Positions 46,107 through 54,064 of a DNA stretch of 64,000 nt are shown here, in pieces. The DNA is taken from assembly GCF_900105765.1 (NCBI RefSeq), contig NZ_FNTX01000001.1, forward strand, positions 930,001-994,000, given 5' to 3'. Every line of letters starts with the position of its first letter. Within the stretch, counting starts at the first letter, position 1. Under the pieces are notes generated by a model that was given only the letters and a program-made list of their open reading frames with translations, was not told the DNA's origin and searched no databases. This DNA is from Ruania alba. GTDB taxonomy: Bacteria; Actinomycetota; Actinomycetes; Actinomycetales; Beutenbergiaceae. Position numbers and translations under genes: made by a program.

Positions 46107-47159
46107 TTACAGGTCGCTGGAGCGATCCGCCCAGATGTTCACACCGCCCTCCTGGGCGTGCCGGTCGATCGCAGCGAGCTCGTCCGCGCCGAACTCGAGG
46201 TGTGCCAGTGCACCGAGTGTGTCGTCGAGTTGGGCCACGCTCGAGGCTCCGACCAGGGCCGTGGTGATGCGTGGGTCCCGCAGCACCCACGCGACTGCCA
46301 TCTGGGCCAAGGTCTGGCCCCGGTCATCAGCCAGGTCCGTCAAGGCGCGGATGCGCCGCAGGTTCTCCTCGGTGAGGAACGAGGTGCGCAACGGTCCGTC
46401 CTTGGCCGCCCGGGACTCCTCGGGGACACCGGAGAGGTAGCGATCGGTGAGCATGCCCTGGGCGAGCGGCGAGAAGACCACCGCTCCCATCCCGACCTCG
46501 CCGAGCACGTCGAGCAGGGATTCGCCGGAGTCATCCGGGTCCTCGATCCACCGGTTGATCAGCGAGTACGAGGGCTGGTGCACCACAAGGTCGAGGCCGA
46601 CCTCGGCGGCCGCGGCGACCGCCTCCCGGGTGCGCGTGGCGGAGTAGGAGGAGATCCCCGCGTAGTGCGCGCGTCCGGAGTCCACGGCCGTCTTCAGTGC
46701 GCCCATGGTCTCGTGCAACGGTGTGGTGGGGTCGAACCGGTGGGAGTAGAAGATGTCCACGGCGTCCACCCCCATCCGTCGTAGGGACGCGTCCAGGGAG
46801 CTGAGCAGGTACTTGCGGGATCCGCCCTCGCCGTAAGGGCCCGGCCACATCCGGTAGCCGGCCTTCGTGGTGACCACCAGCTCGTCCCGGTAGGGCGCCA
46901 GGTCGGTAGCGAGCAGGCGGCCGAACACCTCTTCGGCCCTGCCGCGAGGTGGCCCGTAATTATTGGCGAGGTCGAACTGGGTGATCCCTCGGTCGAAGGC
47001 TCCCAGCACGATCTCGCGCTGGGTCTGCGCGGGTGTGGAATCTCCGAAGTTCTGCCACAGGCCGAGCGAGATGAGCGGGAGATCCAGACCGGAACGTCCC
47101 GAGCGGCGCATCGGCATCGTGTCGTAGCGAGAGTCGGCTGCCTGGTAGAGCGAGGTCAT
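46107..47159 (-). CDS. aldo/keto reductase, L-glyceraldehyde 3-phosphate reductase (YghZ) type
   Basis: A 350-residue NADPH-dependent AKR14-like reductase, which in E. coli detoxifies L-glyceraldehyde 3-phosphate and methylglyoxal. Motifs: MRRSGRSGLDLPLISLGLWQNFG, the Asp/Tyr pair FDLANNYGPPRGRAEE, KAGYRMWPGPYGEGGSRKYLL (diagnostic of YghZ), DIFYSHRFDP, and VGASSVAQLDD for the cofactor. ATG at 47159 sits 7 bp after TAGCAT, a leaderless arrangement. Confidence 0.92.
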   Translation of the reverse strand: MTSLYQAADSRYDTMPMRRSGRSGLDLPLISLGLWQNFGDSTPAQTQREIVLGAFDRGITQFDLANNYGPPRGRAEEVFGRLLATDLAPYRDELVVTTKAGYRMWPGPYGEGGSRKYLLSSLDASLRRMGVDAVDIFYSHRFDPTTPLHETMGALKTAVDSGRAHYAGISSYSATRTREAVAAAAEVGLDLVVHQPSYSLINRWIEDPDDSGESLLDVLGEVGMGAVVFSPLAQGMLTDRYLSGVPEESRAAKDGPLRTSFLTEENLRRIRALTDLADDRGQTLAQMAVAWVLRDPRITTALVGASSVAQLDDTLGALAHLEFGADELAAIDRHAQEGGVNIWADRSSDL

Positions 47160-47166
47160 ACCTGCG

Positions 47167-47172
47167 ATGCTA
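47167..47172 (-). promoter_or_regulatory. leaderless -10 element of the YghZ-type reductase gene
   Basis: Minus-strand TAGCAT ends 7 bp before the ATG at 47159. Confidence 0.5.
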
Positions 47173-47184
47173 AATGCCTGGCGC

Positions 47185-47205
47185 GTGCCCGGAGCATCCG
47201 GGCAC
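47185..47205. other. hairpin in the divergent reductase-DUF5302 interval
   Basis: A perfect 9-bp stem (47185-47193 with 47197-47205) with a 3-nt loop; a second weaker hairpin (CCTCACG with CGTGAGG) spans 47251-47271. Confidence 0.4.
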
Positions 47206-47308
47206 AGTGGTCTCACGTCCGGCAGGCGCACCTGTCCGGGCAGGACCCATCCTCACGGCAGCCTCGTGAGGGCCATGACGTCACCGAGAGTGGCGAGGTG
47301 AGGAGTCG

Positions 47309-47515
47309 ATGATGACGCAGCAATCAGGCGCAGACCGTACGTCGGAGCAGGACGAGCAGATCTCCGACGCCAAGGCGAAGATGCGGGAGGCCCTCGAACG
47401 CAAGGCCGAGCGTGAGCACCCCACCGCCCAGGGCCACCGCAACACCGGGGCAGTGCACGGGTCCGAGGTGGACGGCCCCGGCGGGCGCCGGGTGTTCCGG
47501 CGCAAGTCCGTCTAG
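47309..47515 (+). CDS. DUF5302 small protein
   Basis: A 68-residue charged protein of unknown function, recognisable as the DUF5302 family by the helix DEQISDAKAKMREALERKAEREH and the ending GPGGRRVFRRKSV. Start is ATG 47309 or the next codon's ATG at 47312, the latter spaced better from AGGAG. Its stop and that of the convergent serA share CTAG. Likely cytoplasmic, partly helical, nucleic-acid or protein binding possible but not shown. Confidence 0.8.
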   Translation: MMTQQSGADRTSEQDEQISDAKAKMREALERKAEREHPTAQGHRNTGAVHGSEVDGPGGRRVFRRKSV

Positions 47516-48729
47516 TCGTCCGCGTGCGGGCTCAGCGCACGCACCCGGATCGTGGCGTCCATCTGCTCGATCTCCCGCAGCGTGCCGATCGGGAGGTCAC
47601 CTCCGATGTCGGTGACCACGTACCCGACGGACCCGGACGTGCTCAGGACCTGACTCTCAATGTTCACACCCTCGTCTGAGAGGGCGTTGTTCACGTGGGC
47701 GAGCACCCCGGGCACGTTGTGGTGCAGGTGCGCGATCCGATGCGCTCCGTCGCTGGGGCGGTCCAGGATCAGTGACGGAAGATTCACGCTCAGCGCGGTC
47801 GCCCCGTTGTCCAGGTAGTCGCGCAGCTTCGAGGCCACGAACACGCCGATGTCCTGCTGGGCTTCCTCGGTGGATCCCCCGACGTGTGGGGTGAGGATCA
47901 CGTTGGGCAGGTCACGTAGCTCGGAGTCGAACGGGTCGCCCTGGCTTTTCGGCTCCTGGGGGAACACGTCCACGGCGGCTCCGGCCACCCGGCCGTCCAG
48001 GATCTGCTGGCGTAGAGCCGCGTAGTCCACCAGGAAGCCACGGGAGAGGTTGAGGAAGATCGCTCCCGGCTTCATCCGGGCGAACTTTGCGGCCCCGAAC
48101 ATCCCGGCGTTCCCGCCGCGACCGTCCACGTGCAGAGTGACCACGTCGGCCTCTTCGAGCAGTGTGTCCAGGCTCGGCATCCGCTTGGCGTTGCCGAGAG
48201 CCAGCTTCTCGGCGCTGTCGAAGAAGATCACGCGCATCCCGAGTGCCTCGGCCACCACGGAGAGCTGGGTCCCGATGTTGCCGTAACCGACGATGCCGAG
48301 GGTGCGGCCGCGTACCTCGTGCGCACCGCTCGCGGACTTGTCCCAGACGCCCCCGTGCAGGGACTTGTCCTTCTCGGTGAGACGACGGGTGAGGGCGATG
48401 ATCTCGGCGAGTGCGAGCTCCACCACGGATCGAGTGTTCGAGAACGGGGCGTTGAAGGCAGCCACACCGGCGTTCGCGGCAGCGGTGAGGTCGATCTGGT
48501 TGGTGCCGATGCAGAAGGCGCCCACGGCCAGAAGATCCGGCGCGTTCTCGATCACCCGAGAGGTCAGTTGCGTCTTCGAGCGCAGGCCGAGCACCTGGAC
48601 GCCATCGAGGGCTTCGATCAGCTCGTCCTCGTCGAGGGCGCCAGGGCGAGTGGCGACCTCGAATCCGGAGTTGCGAAGCAGATCGCTGCCGAGCGAGTGG
48701 ATGTTTTCCAGGAGGAGTGCCTTGACCAC
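47512..48729 (-). CDS. serA: D-3-phosphoglycerate dehydrogenase
   Basis: First step of serine synthesis from 3-phosphoglycerate. The 405-residue protein has the substrate domain (LLLENIHSLGSDLLR), the NAD-binding fold (TLGIVGYGNIGTQLSVVAEALGMRVIFFD), the catalytic Arg/Glu/His set with the His in ILTPHVGGSTEEAQ, and a C-terminal ACT domain (HHNVPGVLAHVNNALSDEGVNIESQ) for serine feedback. It is the short E. coli-like SerA (about 410 residues) rather than the long actinobacterial form (about 530). Confidence 0.95.
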   Translation of the reverse strand: MVKALLLENIHSLGSDLLRNSGFEVATRPGALDEDELIEALDGVQVLGLRSKTQLTSRVIENAPDLLAVGAFCIGTNQIDLTAAANAGVAAFNAPFSNTRSVVELALAEIIALTRRLTEKDKSLHGGVWDKSASGAHEVRGRTLGIVGYGNIGTQLSVVAEALGMRVIFFDSAEKLALGNAKRMPSLDTLLEEADVVTLHVDGRGGNAGMFGAAKFARMKPGAIFLNLSRGFLVDYAALRQQILDGRVAGAAVDVFPQEPKSQGDPFDSELRDLPNVILTPHVGGSTEEAQQDIGVFVASKLRDYLDNGATALSVNLPSLILDRPSDGAHRIAHLHHNVPGVLAHVNNALSDEGVNIESQVLSTSGSVGYVVTDIGGDLPIGTLREIEQMDATIRVRALSPHADD

Positions 48730-48771
48730 GGCCCTATCGTGCTCCCGACAGCGCGAGATTCACAATCGCTC

Positions 48772-51012
48772 TCAGGTGCTGGACGCTTCGATGCCCGGCG
48801 GCAGCGGTTCGGCATGCACGACGTGCAGGCGCTGGGTGGGGCGGGTCATGGCCACGTACAGGTCGCCCGGGCGTCCGGCATCGGCGAGGATCTGGCTTGG
48901 CTCGGCCAGGACCACCACGTCGAACTCGAGCCCCTTGCTCGCGCCCGGGTCGAGCACGACGACCTGATCGGTGAGGTTCACTGCACCGCCGACACCCACG
49001 GCCTGGGCGACCTCCTCGCGGAGCCCCGTCGGCACGATCACGGCGAGCCGGCCGCCGTCGGCTCTCTCCCGCTCCTGGCGTACCACGGCCACCAGGCCCT
49101 CCACCAGGGAGTCGGTCGATGTCACCACGACGGCGTCCGGCACCTCACGTGCCGACGTCACCGGGGTCGGGGGATGGGCGGGATCCACGGCCTGCATCAT
49201 CCGGCGGGCAGTGCTCATCACGTCCGCCGGCGTCCGATAGTTCACCGTCAGGGTCGCTGTCCGGTGCCGTCCGCGCAACGGCCGGTCCAGCATGGCCTCC
49301 CAGCTGCTCGCACCCGCGAGGCTGGACGTCTGGGAGACGTCGCCGACGACGGTCATCGAGCGGGTGGGGTTGCGTCGCAGCAGGGCACGCCACGCCATCG
49401 CGGAGAGTTCCTGGGCTTCGTCCACCACGATGTGCCCGTACGTCCACGCCCGGTCGGCCATGGCGCGTTCGGCCGTGGAGAGCCGTGGTCCGGAACCGGC
49501 GAACCGGTCCGCCACCATCTCCGCGTCCACCATCCCGTCGCCGTGCCCCGACTGAGCGAGCATCTCGCGGGCGTAGGCCACCTCGGACTCGCGGTGCGAG
49601 GCCTCGGTGCGCGCGCGGGCGCGCTCGGCCTCGTCGTCCTCGCCGATCCGGTCCGCCAGCTCGTCCAACAGGGGGACGTCGGACGGCGTCCACGGCGTGC
49701 CACGGTCGCGGCGGAGGGCGGAACGCTCGGCGGCGGTGAGGCGTCCGGCCACCTCGGCCAGACGATGCGGCTTGGCGTAGAGGTCCTCGAGCAGGCCGGT
49801 CGCGGTCAGCGGCATCCAGCACAAGTTCAGCGCCACGCGGACGTCCCGTGAGCTGCGCAGGTCCTCGATGATGTCGGCCCGGTCATCGTCGCCGACCCCC
49901 GGGACCTTCTCGGCGTACTGGCGCACCAGCGCACTGAGCATGTGGCGCACGAACGTCACGCGGGCCACGTTGTGCGGTGCGCGGCTGCGGCGCGCACGCT
50001 CCTGCGCCTCCCGGATGTCGTCGGGCAGCAAGCGCAACCGCACGGAGCCCACCATCAGGTCCTGCTCCGGCAGCACGCGTTGGCGCGCCTTGATCGCGCT
50101 GGTGAGGATCCGGCTCCACACGGCGCGCCCCTTGAGCTCGGCGATGTGCGGTTCCTCCGTGCCGGTCGCCTCGATACCGGGAATGAGATCGGCGATCGTG
50201 GTCGCGACCACGCCGGTCTCACCGAGTGAGGGCAGCACCTTCTCGATGTACCGCAGGAACACCCGGCTCGGACCCACCAGGAGCACACCGGAACGTTCGA
50301 TCCGTTCCCGGTGGGCGTACAGCAGGAAGGCAGCGCGGTGCAGCGCTACCGCCGTCTTTCCGGTGCCCGGCCCGCCTTCAACGATGAGCACACCGTCCAG
50401 GCCAGACCGGATGACGGCGTCCTGCTCCGCCTGGATGGTCGCCACGATGTCGCCCATCCGCCCGGTGCGCTGGGCGTTCAGCGCGGCGAGCAGCGCACCC
50501 TCGCCGGAGAGCACCACGTCGGTGTCGCCCACCGCGTCCAGGTCGAGCACGTCGTCCTCGATCCCGACGACGGTCCTGTCCTTGGTCTGCAGGTGTCGCC
50601 GGAGGACGACGTCACCTGGGGTGGCCGCCGTGGCTTGGTAGAACGCCCGGGCCGCCGGTGCTCGCCAGTCCGTGAGCATCGGGACGTGCTCGGGGTCGGA
50701 CAGGCCGAGGCGCCCCACATACCGCCGCTCGCCGCTGTTCAGGTCGAGCCGTCCGAACACGAGCCGTTCCTCGACGGCGTTCAGCTGAGCCAGGCGGTCC
50801 TCGTACAGGGTGGCGAAGGCGTCCCGTTCAGAACGGTTCTGATGACTGCCCGTGGCGCCGGCGCGGCGGATGGCCGCCAGCCGGTCGCGGGTATGGTCAC
50901 GCAACTCATCCAGGCGACCGTAGACCCCGTCCAGATATGCTTGTTCGAATTCGTGGGTCGCCGCCGAATCAGGTATCGCTCGGGAGTCGGGCACCCCATC
51001 GCTCGAGGCCAC
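48772..51012 (-). CDS. HelD/HelR-type RNA-polymerase-recycling ATPase
   Basis: A 746-residue UvrD-like superfamily-1 ATPase with an N-terminal coiled coil (about 20-80). Walker A EGGPGTGKTAVALHR, DEAQELSAMAWRALLRR, GDVSQTSSLAG, and C-terminal KGLEFDVVVLAEP and YVAMTRPTQRLHVVH; the QRTGRMGDIVATIQAEQDAVIR segment before Walker A is typical of HelD. HelD pulls stalled RNA polymerase off nucleic acids; the actinobacterial HelR form also protects against rifamycins. The GTG at 51012 follows GGGAGAG; a GATAAT lies about 45 bp upstream. I see no rifamycin-associated element upstream. Confidence 0.88.
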   Translation of the reverse strand: MASSDGVPDSRAIPDSAATHEFEQAYLDGVYGRLDELRDHTRDRLAAIRRAGATGSHQNRSERDAFATLYEDRLAQLNAVEERLVFGRLDLNSGERRYVGRLGLSDPEHVPMLTDWRAPAARAFYQATAATPGDVVLRRHLQTKDRTVVGIEDDVLDLDAVGDTDVVLSGEGALLAALNAQRTGRMGDIVATIQAEQDAVIRSGLDGVLIVEGGPGTGKTAVALHRAAFLLYAHRERIERSGVLLVGPSRVFLRYIEKVLPSLGETGVVATTIADLIPGIEATGTEEPHIAELKGRAVWSRILTSAIKARQRVLPEQDLMVGSVRLRLLPDDIREAQERARRSRAPHNVARVTFVRHMLSALVRQYAEKVPGVGDDDRADIIEDLRSSRDVRVALNLCWMPLTATGLLEDLYAKPHRLAEVAGRLTAAERSALRRDRGTPWTPSDVPLLDELADRIGEDDEAERARARTEASHRESEVAYAREMLAQSGHGDGMVDAEMVADRFAGSGPRLSTAERAMADRAWTYGHIVVDEAQELSAMAWRALLRRNPTRSMTVVGDVSQTSSLAGASSWEAMLDRPLRGRHRTATLTVNYRTPADVMSTARRMMQAVDPAHPPTPVTSAREVPDAVVVTSTDSLVEGLVAVVRQERERADGGRLAVIVPTGLREEVAQAVGVGGAVNLTDQVVVLDPGASKGLEFDVVVLAEPSQILADAGRPGDLYVAMTRPTQRLHVVHAEPLPPGIEASST

Positions 51013-51055
51013 GGATTGGCTCTCCCTACCTGTTCGGCGTCAGAAGCGAAGATCT

Positions 51056-51061
51056 ATTATC
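51056..51061 (-). promoter_or_regulatory. candidate -10 element of the HelD-like gene
   Basis: Minus-strand GATAAT, about 43 bp before the GTG at 51012; no clear -35. The rest of the 181-bp divergent gap has only the ribosome-binding sites. Confidence 0.4.
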
Positions 51062-51193
51062 CACGCCGGACATGGACGGTGCGTCGCTCGCGGGCGTGGT
51101 TTCGCTCCCGGGAGAAGTGGGAATCTGTGCGGTGGCGGCGAGTGTTGTCCACTGGTGAGCCCTGAGACGATGTCTGGCGAGATGAGGAAGAGA

Positions 51194-52132
51194 ATGAACG
51201 ACCCGCGGGATCTGTACCGCATCGCCGACGAGGCGCCCGAGCTGCGCGACGGCGAGGCGCCCGTGCTCGTGCACGCTCTGAGCGGTTCGATCGACGCCGG
51301 GCACGCCGGCAGTCTGCTCGCTCGCCACCTGAGCGAGAAGTTGCCGACGCGCCGATTGCTCGAGTTCGATATCGACCTGCTCCTGGACTACCGCTCCCGC
51401 CGCCCGGTGATGACCTTCGCGGAAGGTACCTGGGTCGAGTATGAGCAGCCTGAGCTCGTCATCGACCTGGTGCGTGACGATGACGGCGTCGCGATGCTGC
51501 TGATGCACGGGCTCGAGCCGGACCTGCAGTGGGAACGCTTCGTGAGCGCGGTCCGGTCCGTGATCGAGGAGTACGGTGTCGAGCTGACGATCGGCGTGCA
51601 CGGGATTCCGATGGGGGTGCCGCACACCCGCCCCCTCACGGTGACCGCCCACGCCACCCGGGACGAGCTCATCGAGGCCTATCCGAACTACTTCTCCCGG
51701 GTGCAGGTCCCTGGCAGTGCCGCGGCGCTGCTGGAGCTGCGGCTGGGGCAGGAGGGGCGCGACGCCCTGGGGTTCGCCGTCAATGTTCCGCACTATCTAG
51801 CCCAGACCGAGTACCCGCAGGCCGCCGCCGAGCTGGTCCGGCAGATCACCAATGTCTCCGGGATGAGCCTCCCGATCGGAGATCTGGAGGCCTCCGGCAC
51901 GCAGGTGCGGGCCGAGGTGGATCGACAGGTGGCCGAGTCCGAGGAAGTCTCCGCCGTGGTGCAGGCACTCGAGCGGCAGTACGACTCATTCGTCGAGGCG
52001 AACGGTGCTGCAGGGGCGGGAGCGATCGAGCAGGTGCAGTCGGGCCTGGACGAGCTCCCGAGCGCGGACGAATTGGCCGCGCAGTTCGAAGCGTTCCTGG
52101 CTGGTCGAGAGGATGAACCACCGGCACCGTGA
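51194..52132 (+). CDS. PAC2-family protein
   Basis: A 312-residue PAC2 (proteasome-assembly-chaperone 2-like) protein: [27 protein letters not shown], the [35 protein letters not shown] segment, and [25 protein letters not shown]. The C-terminal third is helical and acidic. Actinobacterial PAC2 proteins are widespread but their role is not settled. ATG at 51194 is chosen because GAGGAAGAG precedes it; the ATGs at 51170 and 51182 upstream in frame lack such a site. Confidence 0.88.
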   Translation: MNDPRDLYRIADEAPELRDGEAPVLVHALSGSIDAGHAGSLLARHLSEKLPTRRLLEFDIDLLLDYRSRRPVMTFAEGTWVEYEQPELVIDLVRDDDGVAMLLMHGLEPDLQWERFVSAVRSVIEEYGVELTIGVHGIPMGVPHTRPLTVTAHATRDELIEAYPNYFSRVQVPGSAAALLELRLGQEGRDALGFAVNVPHYLAQTEYPQAAAELVRQITNVSGMSLPIGDLEASGTQVRAEVDRQVAESEEVSAVVQALERQYDSFVEANGAAGAGAIEQVQSGLDELPSADELAAQFEAFLAGREDEPPAP

Positions 52133-52410
52133 GCGTCGGCGCCTGCCCTGCGGCGCGTACGAGGTATCCGGTGAGCGAGACGCATCAGCGTTGGTGGTGG
52201 CGTCCAGGCGAGGTGCCGTGCCAGACTTATCTGCGTTGCAGGCGTTTCACTTACGTACGACCCGGGGCACGCACAAACCGGTGCAGGTCTCACGGACGGC
52301 TGACGGAGACCTCCGCCGGTCGGACGCATTGGCGTGGGGCGAAGCATTGCGGCACCACCCGAGCGGGCACAGGGTCCGCTCATCCAAGTCCCCGGAAGGA
52401 CATGCACGAC
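52133..52410 (+). other. long leader upstream of the cold-shock gene
   Basis: 278 bp without a recognisable gene. Cold-shock genes usually carry long structured 5' leaders, and a GGAAGGA ribosome-binding site lies 10 bp before the ATG at 52411. I could not place a promoter or identify a conserved cold-box by eye; a short open frame through it is continuous with the csp gene but lacks protein-like content. Confidence 0.4.
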
Positions 52411-52614
52411 ATGGCACAAGGAACCGTCAAGTGGTTCAACGCGGAGAAGGGCTACGGCTTCATCGCCCAGGACGGTGGCGGCGACGACGTCTTCGTTCAC
52501 TACTCCGCCATTCAGTCCGACGGCTACCGCACCCTCGACGAGGCGCAGCGGGTCGAGTTCGAGATCACGCAGGGCCCGAAGGGTCCGCAGGCGGAGAGCG
52601 TTCGCGCTGTCTGA
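52411..52614 (+). CDS. cold-shock protein (CspA family)
   Basis: A 67-residue OB-fold single-strand RNA/DNA chaperone: [23 protein letters not shown] with RNP1 (KGYGFI) and RNP2 (VFVHYSAI). ATG at 52411 is 10 bp from GGAAGGA; an in-frame ATG at 52402 abuts that site and is unlikely. Followed by a terminator hairpin. Confidence 0.97.
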   Translation: MAQGTVKWFNAEKGYGFIAQDGGGDDVFVHYSAIQSDGYRTLDEAQRVEFEITQGPKGPQAESVRAV

Positions 52615-52627
52615 ACCCTCACTGACA

Positions 52628-52666
52628 TCACGGCCCGTGTCCCGCTCGTCGGGGTGCGGGCCGTGA
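52628..52666 (+). terminator. cold-shock gene terminator
   Basis: Outer 10-bp stem (52628-52637 with 52657-52666) enclosing a smaller CCCG/CGGG stem, followed by CGTTTCTC. Confidence 0.8.
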
Positions 52667-52683
52667 CGTTTCTCGGGCACCGC

Positions 52684-53559
52684 CTATGACGGATCGGAAG
52701 GCTCGGGTGGCGCCGGCGGGTCCTCGAAGGGGGCGAAGGTTCCGACGAACTCCTCCACCTGGCGCCCGGAGAGGAACGAGGTCGGCATTGGCAGCGTGCG
52801 CATGCGCCGGTCCAGCGCTCGCCCCGGAAGCGGTACCTGAGCACCGAGCACGACGACATTGCCGTAGCGGCGCCCTTTCAGTACCCCGGGTTCGGCGATC
52901 ACGGCCACGTGGGTGAACACCTCCGCCACGGTGGCAACCTCGCGGCGGGCGTCCTCCAGCGGCGGGCGATCTGCGGTGTTGAGGAGGTAGAGGCCCTCGG
53001 GGGCCAGCGTGGTGGCCACCGCTCTGGTGAACTCCACCGTACGCACGTGGGGCGGTGGGACTCGGCCGGAGAACACGTCCCGGACGACCACGTCCTTGCT
53101 GGCCGGGTGGATGCTCTCGATCGCCGCACGTGCGTCGGCCACTCGGATCCGGAGAGAGGGCGAGCGCGGAAGATCGAACCATGCGCGCACGTACTCGGCG
53201 AGCCGCGCGTCGATCTCGACGGCGATCTGCCGTGCTCCGGGCCACGTCGCGTGGACAGCGCGGGGGAGTGCGCACCCGGCCGCACCCAGGTGCACGGCAC
53301 GTGGCGCCGCGTCATCGGAGAAGACCTCCTCCAGGACCGCGAGCATCTGTTGCATGTACTCGAACAACAATCGCCGTGGATCGGCCAGGTCCAGATGGGA
53401 GCTCTCGGCCCCGTCCAGCAGGAGCATCACGCCGTCCGGGTCGGCAGTGTCGGTGGTCAGCTCTACGGTGGCGAATGAGGTCGGGAGCGGACCGATCGGC
53501 AGCGATCGTCCCTCGCGAGGTCGGCGGCCGGCGCGGCGAGATGACGAGCGGCGGGGCAT
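52684..53559 (-). CDS. spermidine-synthase-like SAM-fold protein
   Basis: A 291-residue protein of the spermidine/spermine synthase superfamily: GVMLLLDGAESSHLDLADPRRLLFEYMQQMLAVLE, VHLGAAGCALPRAV, IAVEIDARLAEYVRAWFDLP, RIRVADARAAI and DVVVRDVFSGRVPP. The usual G-G-G-D glycine motif reads LGAAGC and the catalytic Asp-x-x-Asp is replaced by VVRDVFSG, so true polyamine synthesis is doubtful; many actinobacterial members are uncharacterised. ATG at 53559 is 7 bp after TACCGT (leaderless). Divergent from the SOS-controlled HEPN-dinB operon. Confidence 0.8.
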   Translation of the reverse strand: MPRRSSSRRAGRRPREGRSLPIGPLPTSFATVELTTDTADPDGVMLLLDGAESSHLDLADPRRLLFEYMQQMLAVLEEVFSDDAAPRAVHLGAAGCALPRAVHATWPGARQIAVEIDARLAEYVRAWFDLPRSPSLRIRVADARAAIESIHPASKDVVVRDVFSGRVPPPHVRTVEFTRAVATTLAPEGLYLLNTADRPPLEDARREVATVAEVFTHVAVIAEPGVLKGRRYGNVVVLGAQVPLPGRALDRRMRTLPMPTSFLSGRQVEEFVGTFAPFEDPPAPPEPSDPS

Positions 53560-53566
53560 AGCCGAG

Positions 53567-53572
53567 ACGGTA
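53567..53572 (-). promoter_or_regulatory. leaderless -10 element of the spermidine-synthase-like gene
   Basis: Minus-strand TACCGT ends 7 bp before the ATG at 53559. Confidence 0.45.
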
Positions 53573-53592
53573 TCGCGACCCGACGGTCGCCC

Positions 53593-53621
53593 TTGACAAG
53601 GTCGAACGCACGTTCGATAAT
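53593..53621 (+). promoter_or_regulatory. SOS-controlled promoter of the HEPN-dinB operon
   Basis: Perfect TTGACA (53593-53598), a 17-bp spacer, and GATAAT (53616-53621). The spacer is filled by TCGAACGCACGTTCGA (53602-53617), a mismatch-free LexA box, so LexA would directly cover both promoter elements. Confidence 0.92.
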
Positions 53622-53659
53622 GAGGAACCGGTTCGACCGGGAACGGACAGGAGGTCGCC

Positions 53660-54064
53660 ATGATGAGGACGACAGCACAGCAACAGTTGCGTCGCGCCGA
53701 GATCGAGCTCGGGCAGGTCGAGACTCATGGCGATCCGCGCACCGCGTTCCTGCATGCGCACATGGCTGCGCTACGCGCGGGGGCCGCTGTGCTCGCGCTG
53801 CACCCGGCACCGCTCCCGCACCGCCGGCGGCGGTCCGTGCGCAGCGTCTGGGAGCAGCTCGCTGAGTGCGGGGCGCAGTGGGAACCGTGGGCGGCGTACT
53901 TCGCCCAGGGTGCGGCGATTCGTGCGGCGATCGAGACAGATCGTGACGTCGATCTCACCCCGGACCGAGTGACCGAGACGGTCGCAGCTGCCACGGACTT
54001 CGTCGAGTCCGTCACGCGAGCCGTGCGGGACTCCTCGCCCATGGCAGGGGCGCTCGCGTCATGA
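53660..54064 (+). CDS. SAV_6107-family HEPN-like protein
   Basis: A 134-residue helical protein matching the SAV_6107 HEPN-domain family that is commonly encoded before dinB in actinobacteria (TAFLHAHMAALRAGAAVLA, SVWEQLAECGAQWEPWAAYFAQGAAIRAAIE). Residues 27-32 read R-T-A-F-L-H, formally an R-x4-H pattern like that of HEPN RNases, but whether it is catalytic is unknown. AGGAGG precedes the ATG at 5 bp. It shares an ATGA with dinB and an SOS promoter, so it is made together with polymerase IV after DNA damage. Confidence 0.85.
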   Translation: MMRTTAQQQLRRAEIELGQVETHGDPRTAFLHAHMAALRAGAAVLALHPAPLPHRRRRSVRSVWEQLAECGAQWEPWAAYFAQGAAIRAAIETDRDVDLTPDRVTETVAAATDFVESVTRAVRDSSPMAGALAS

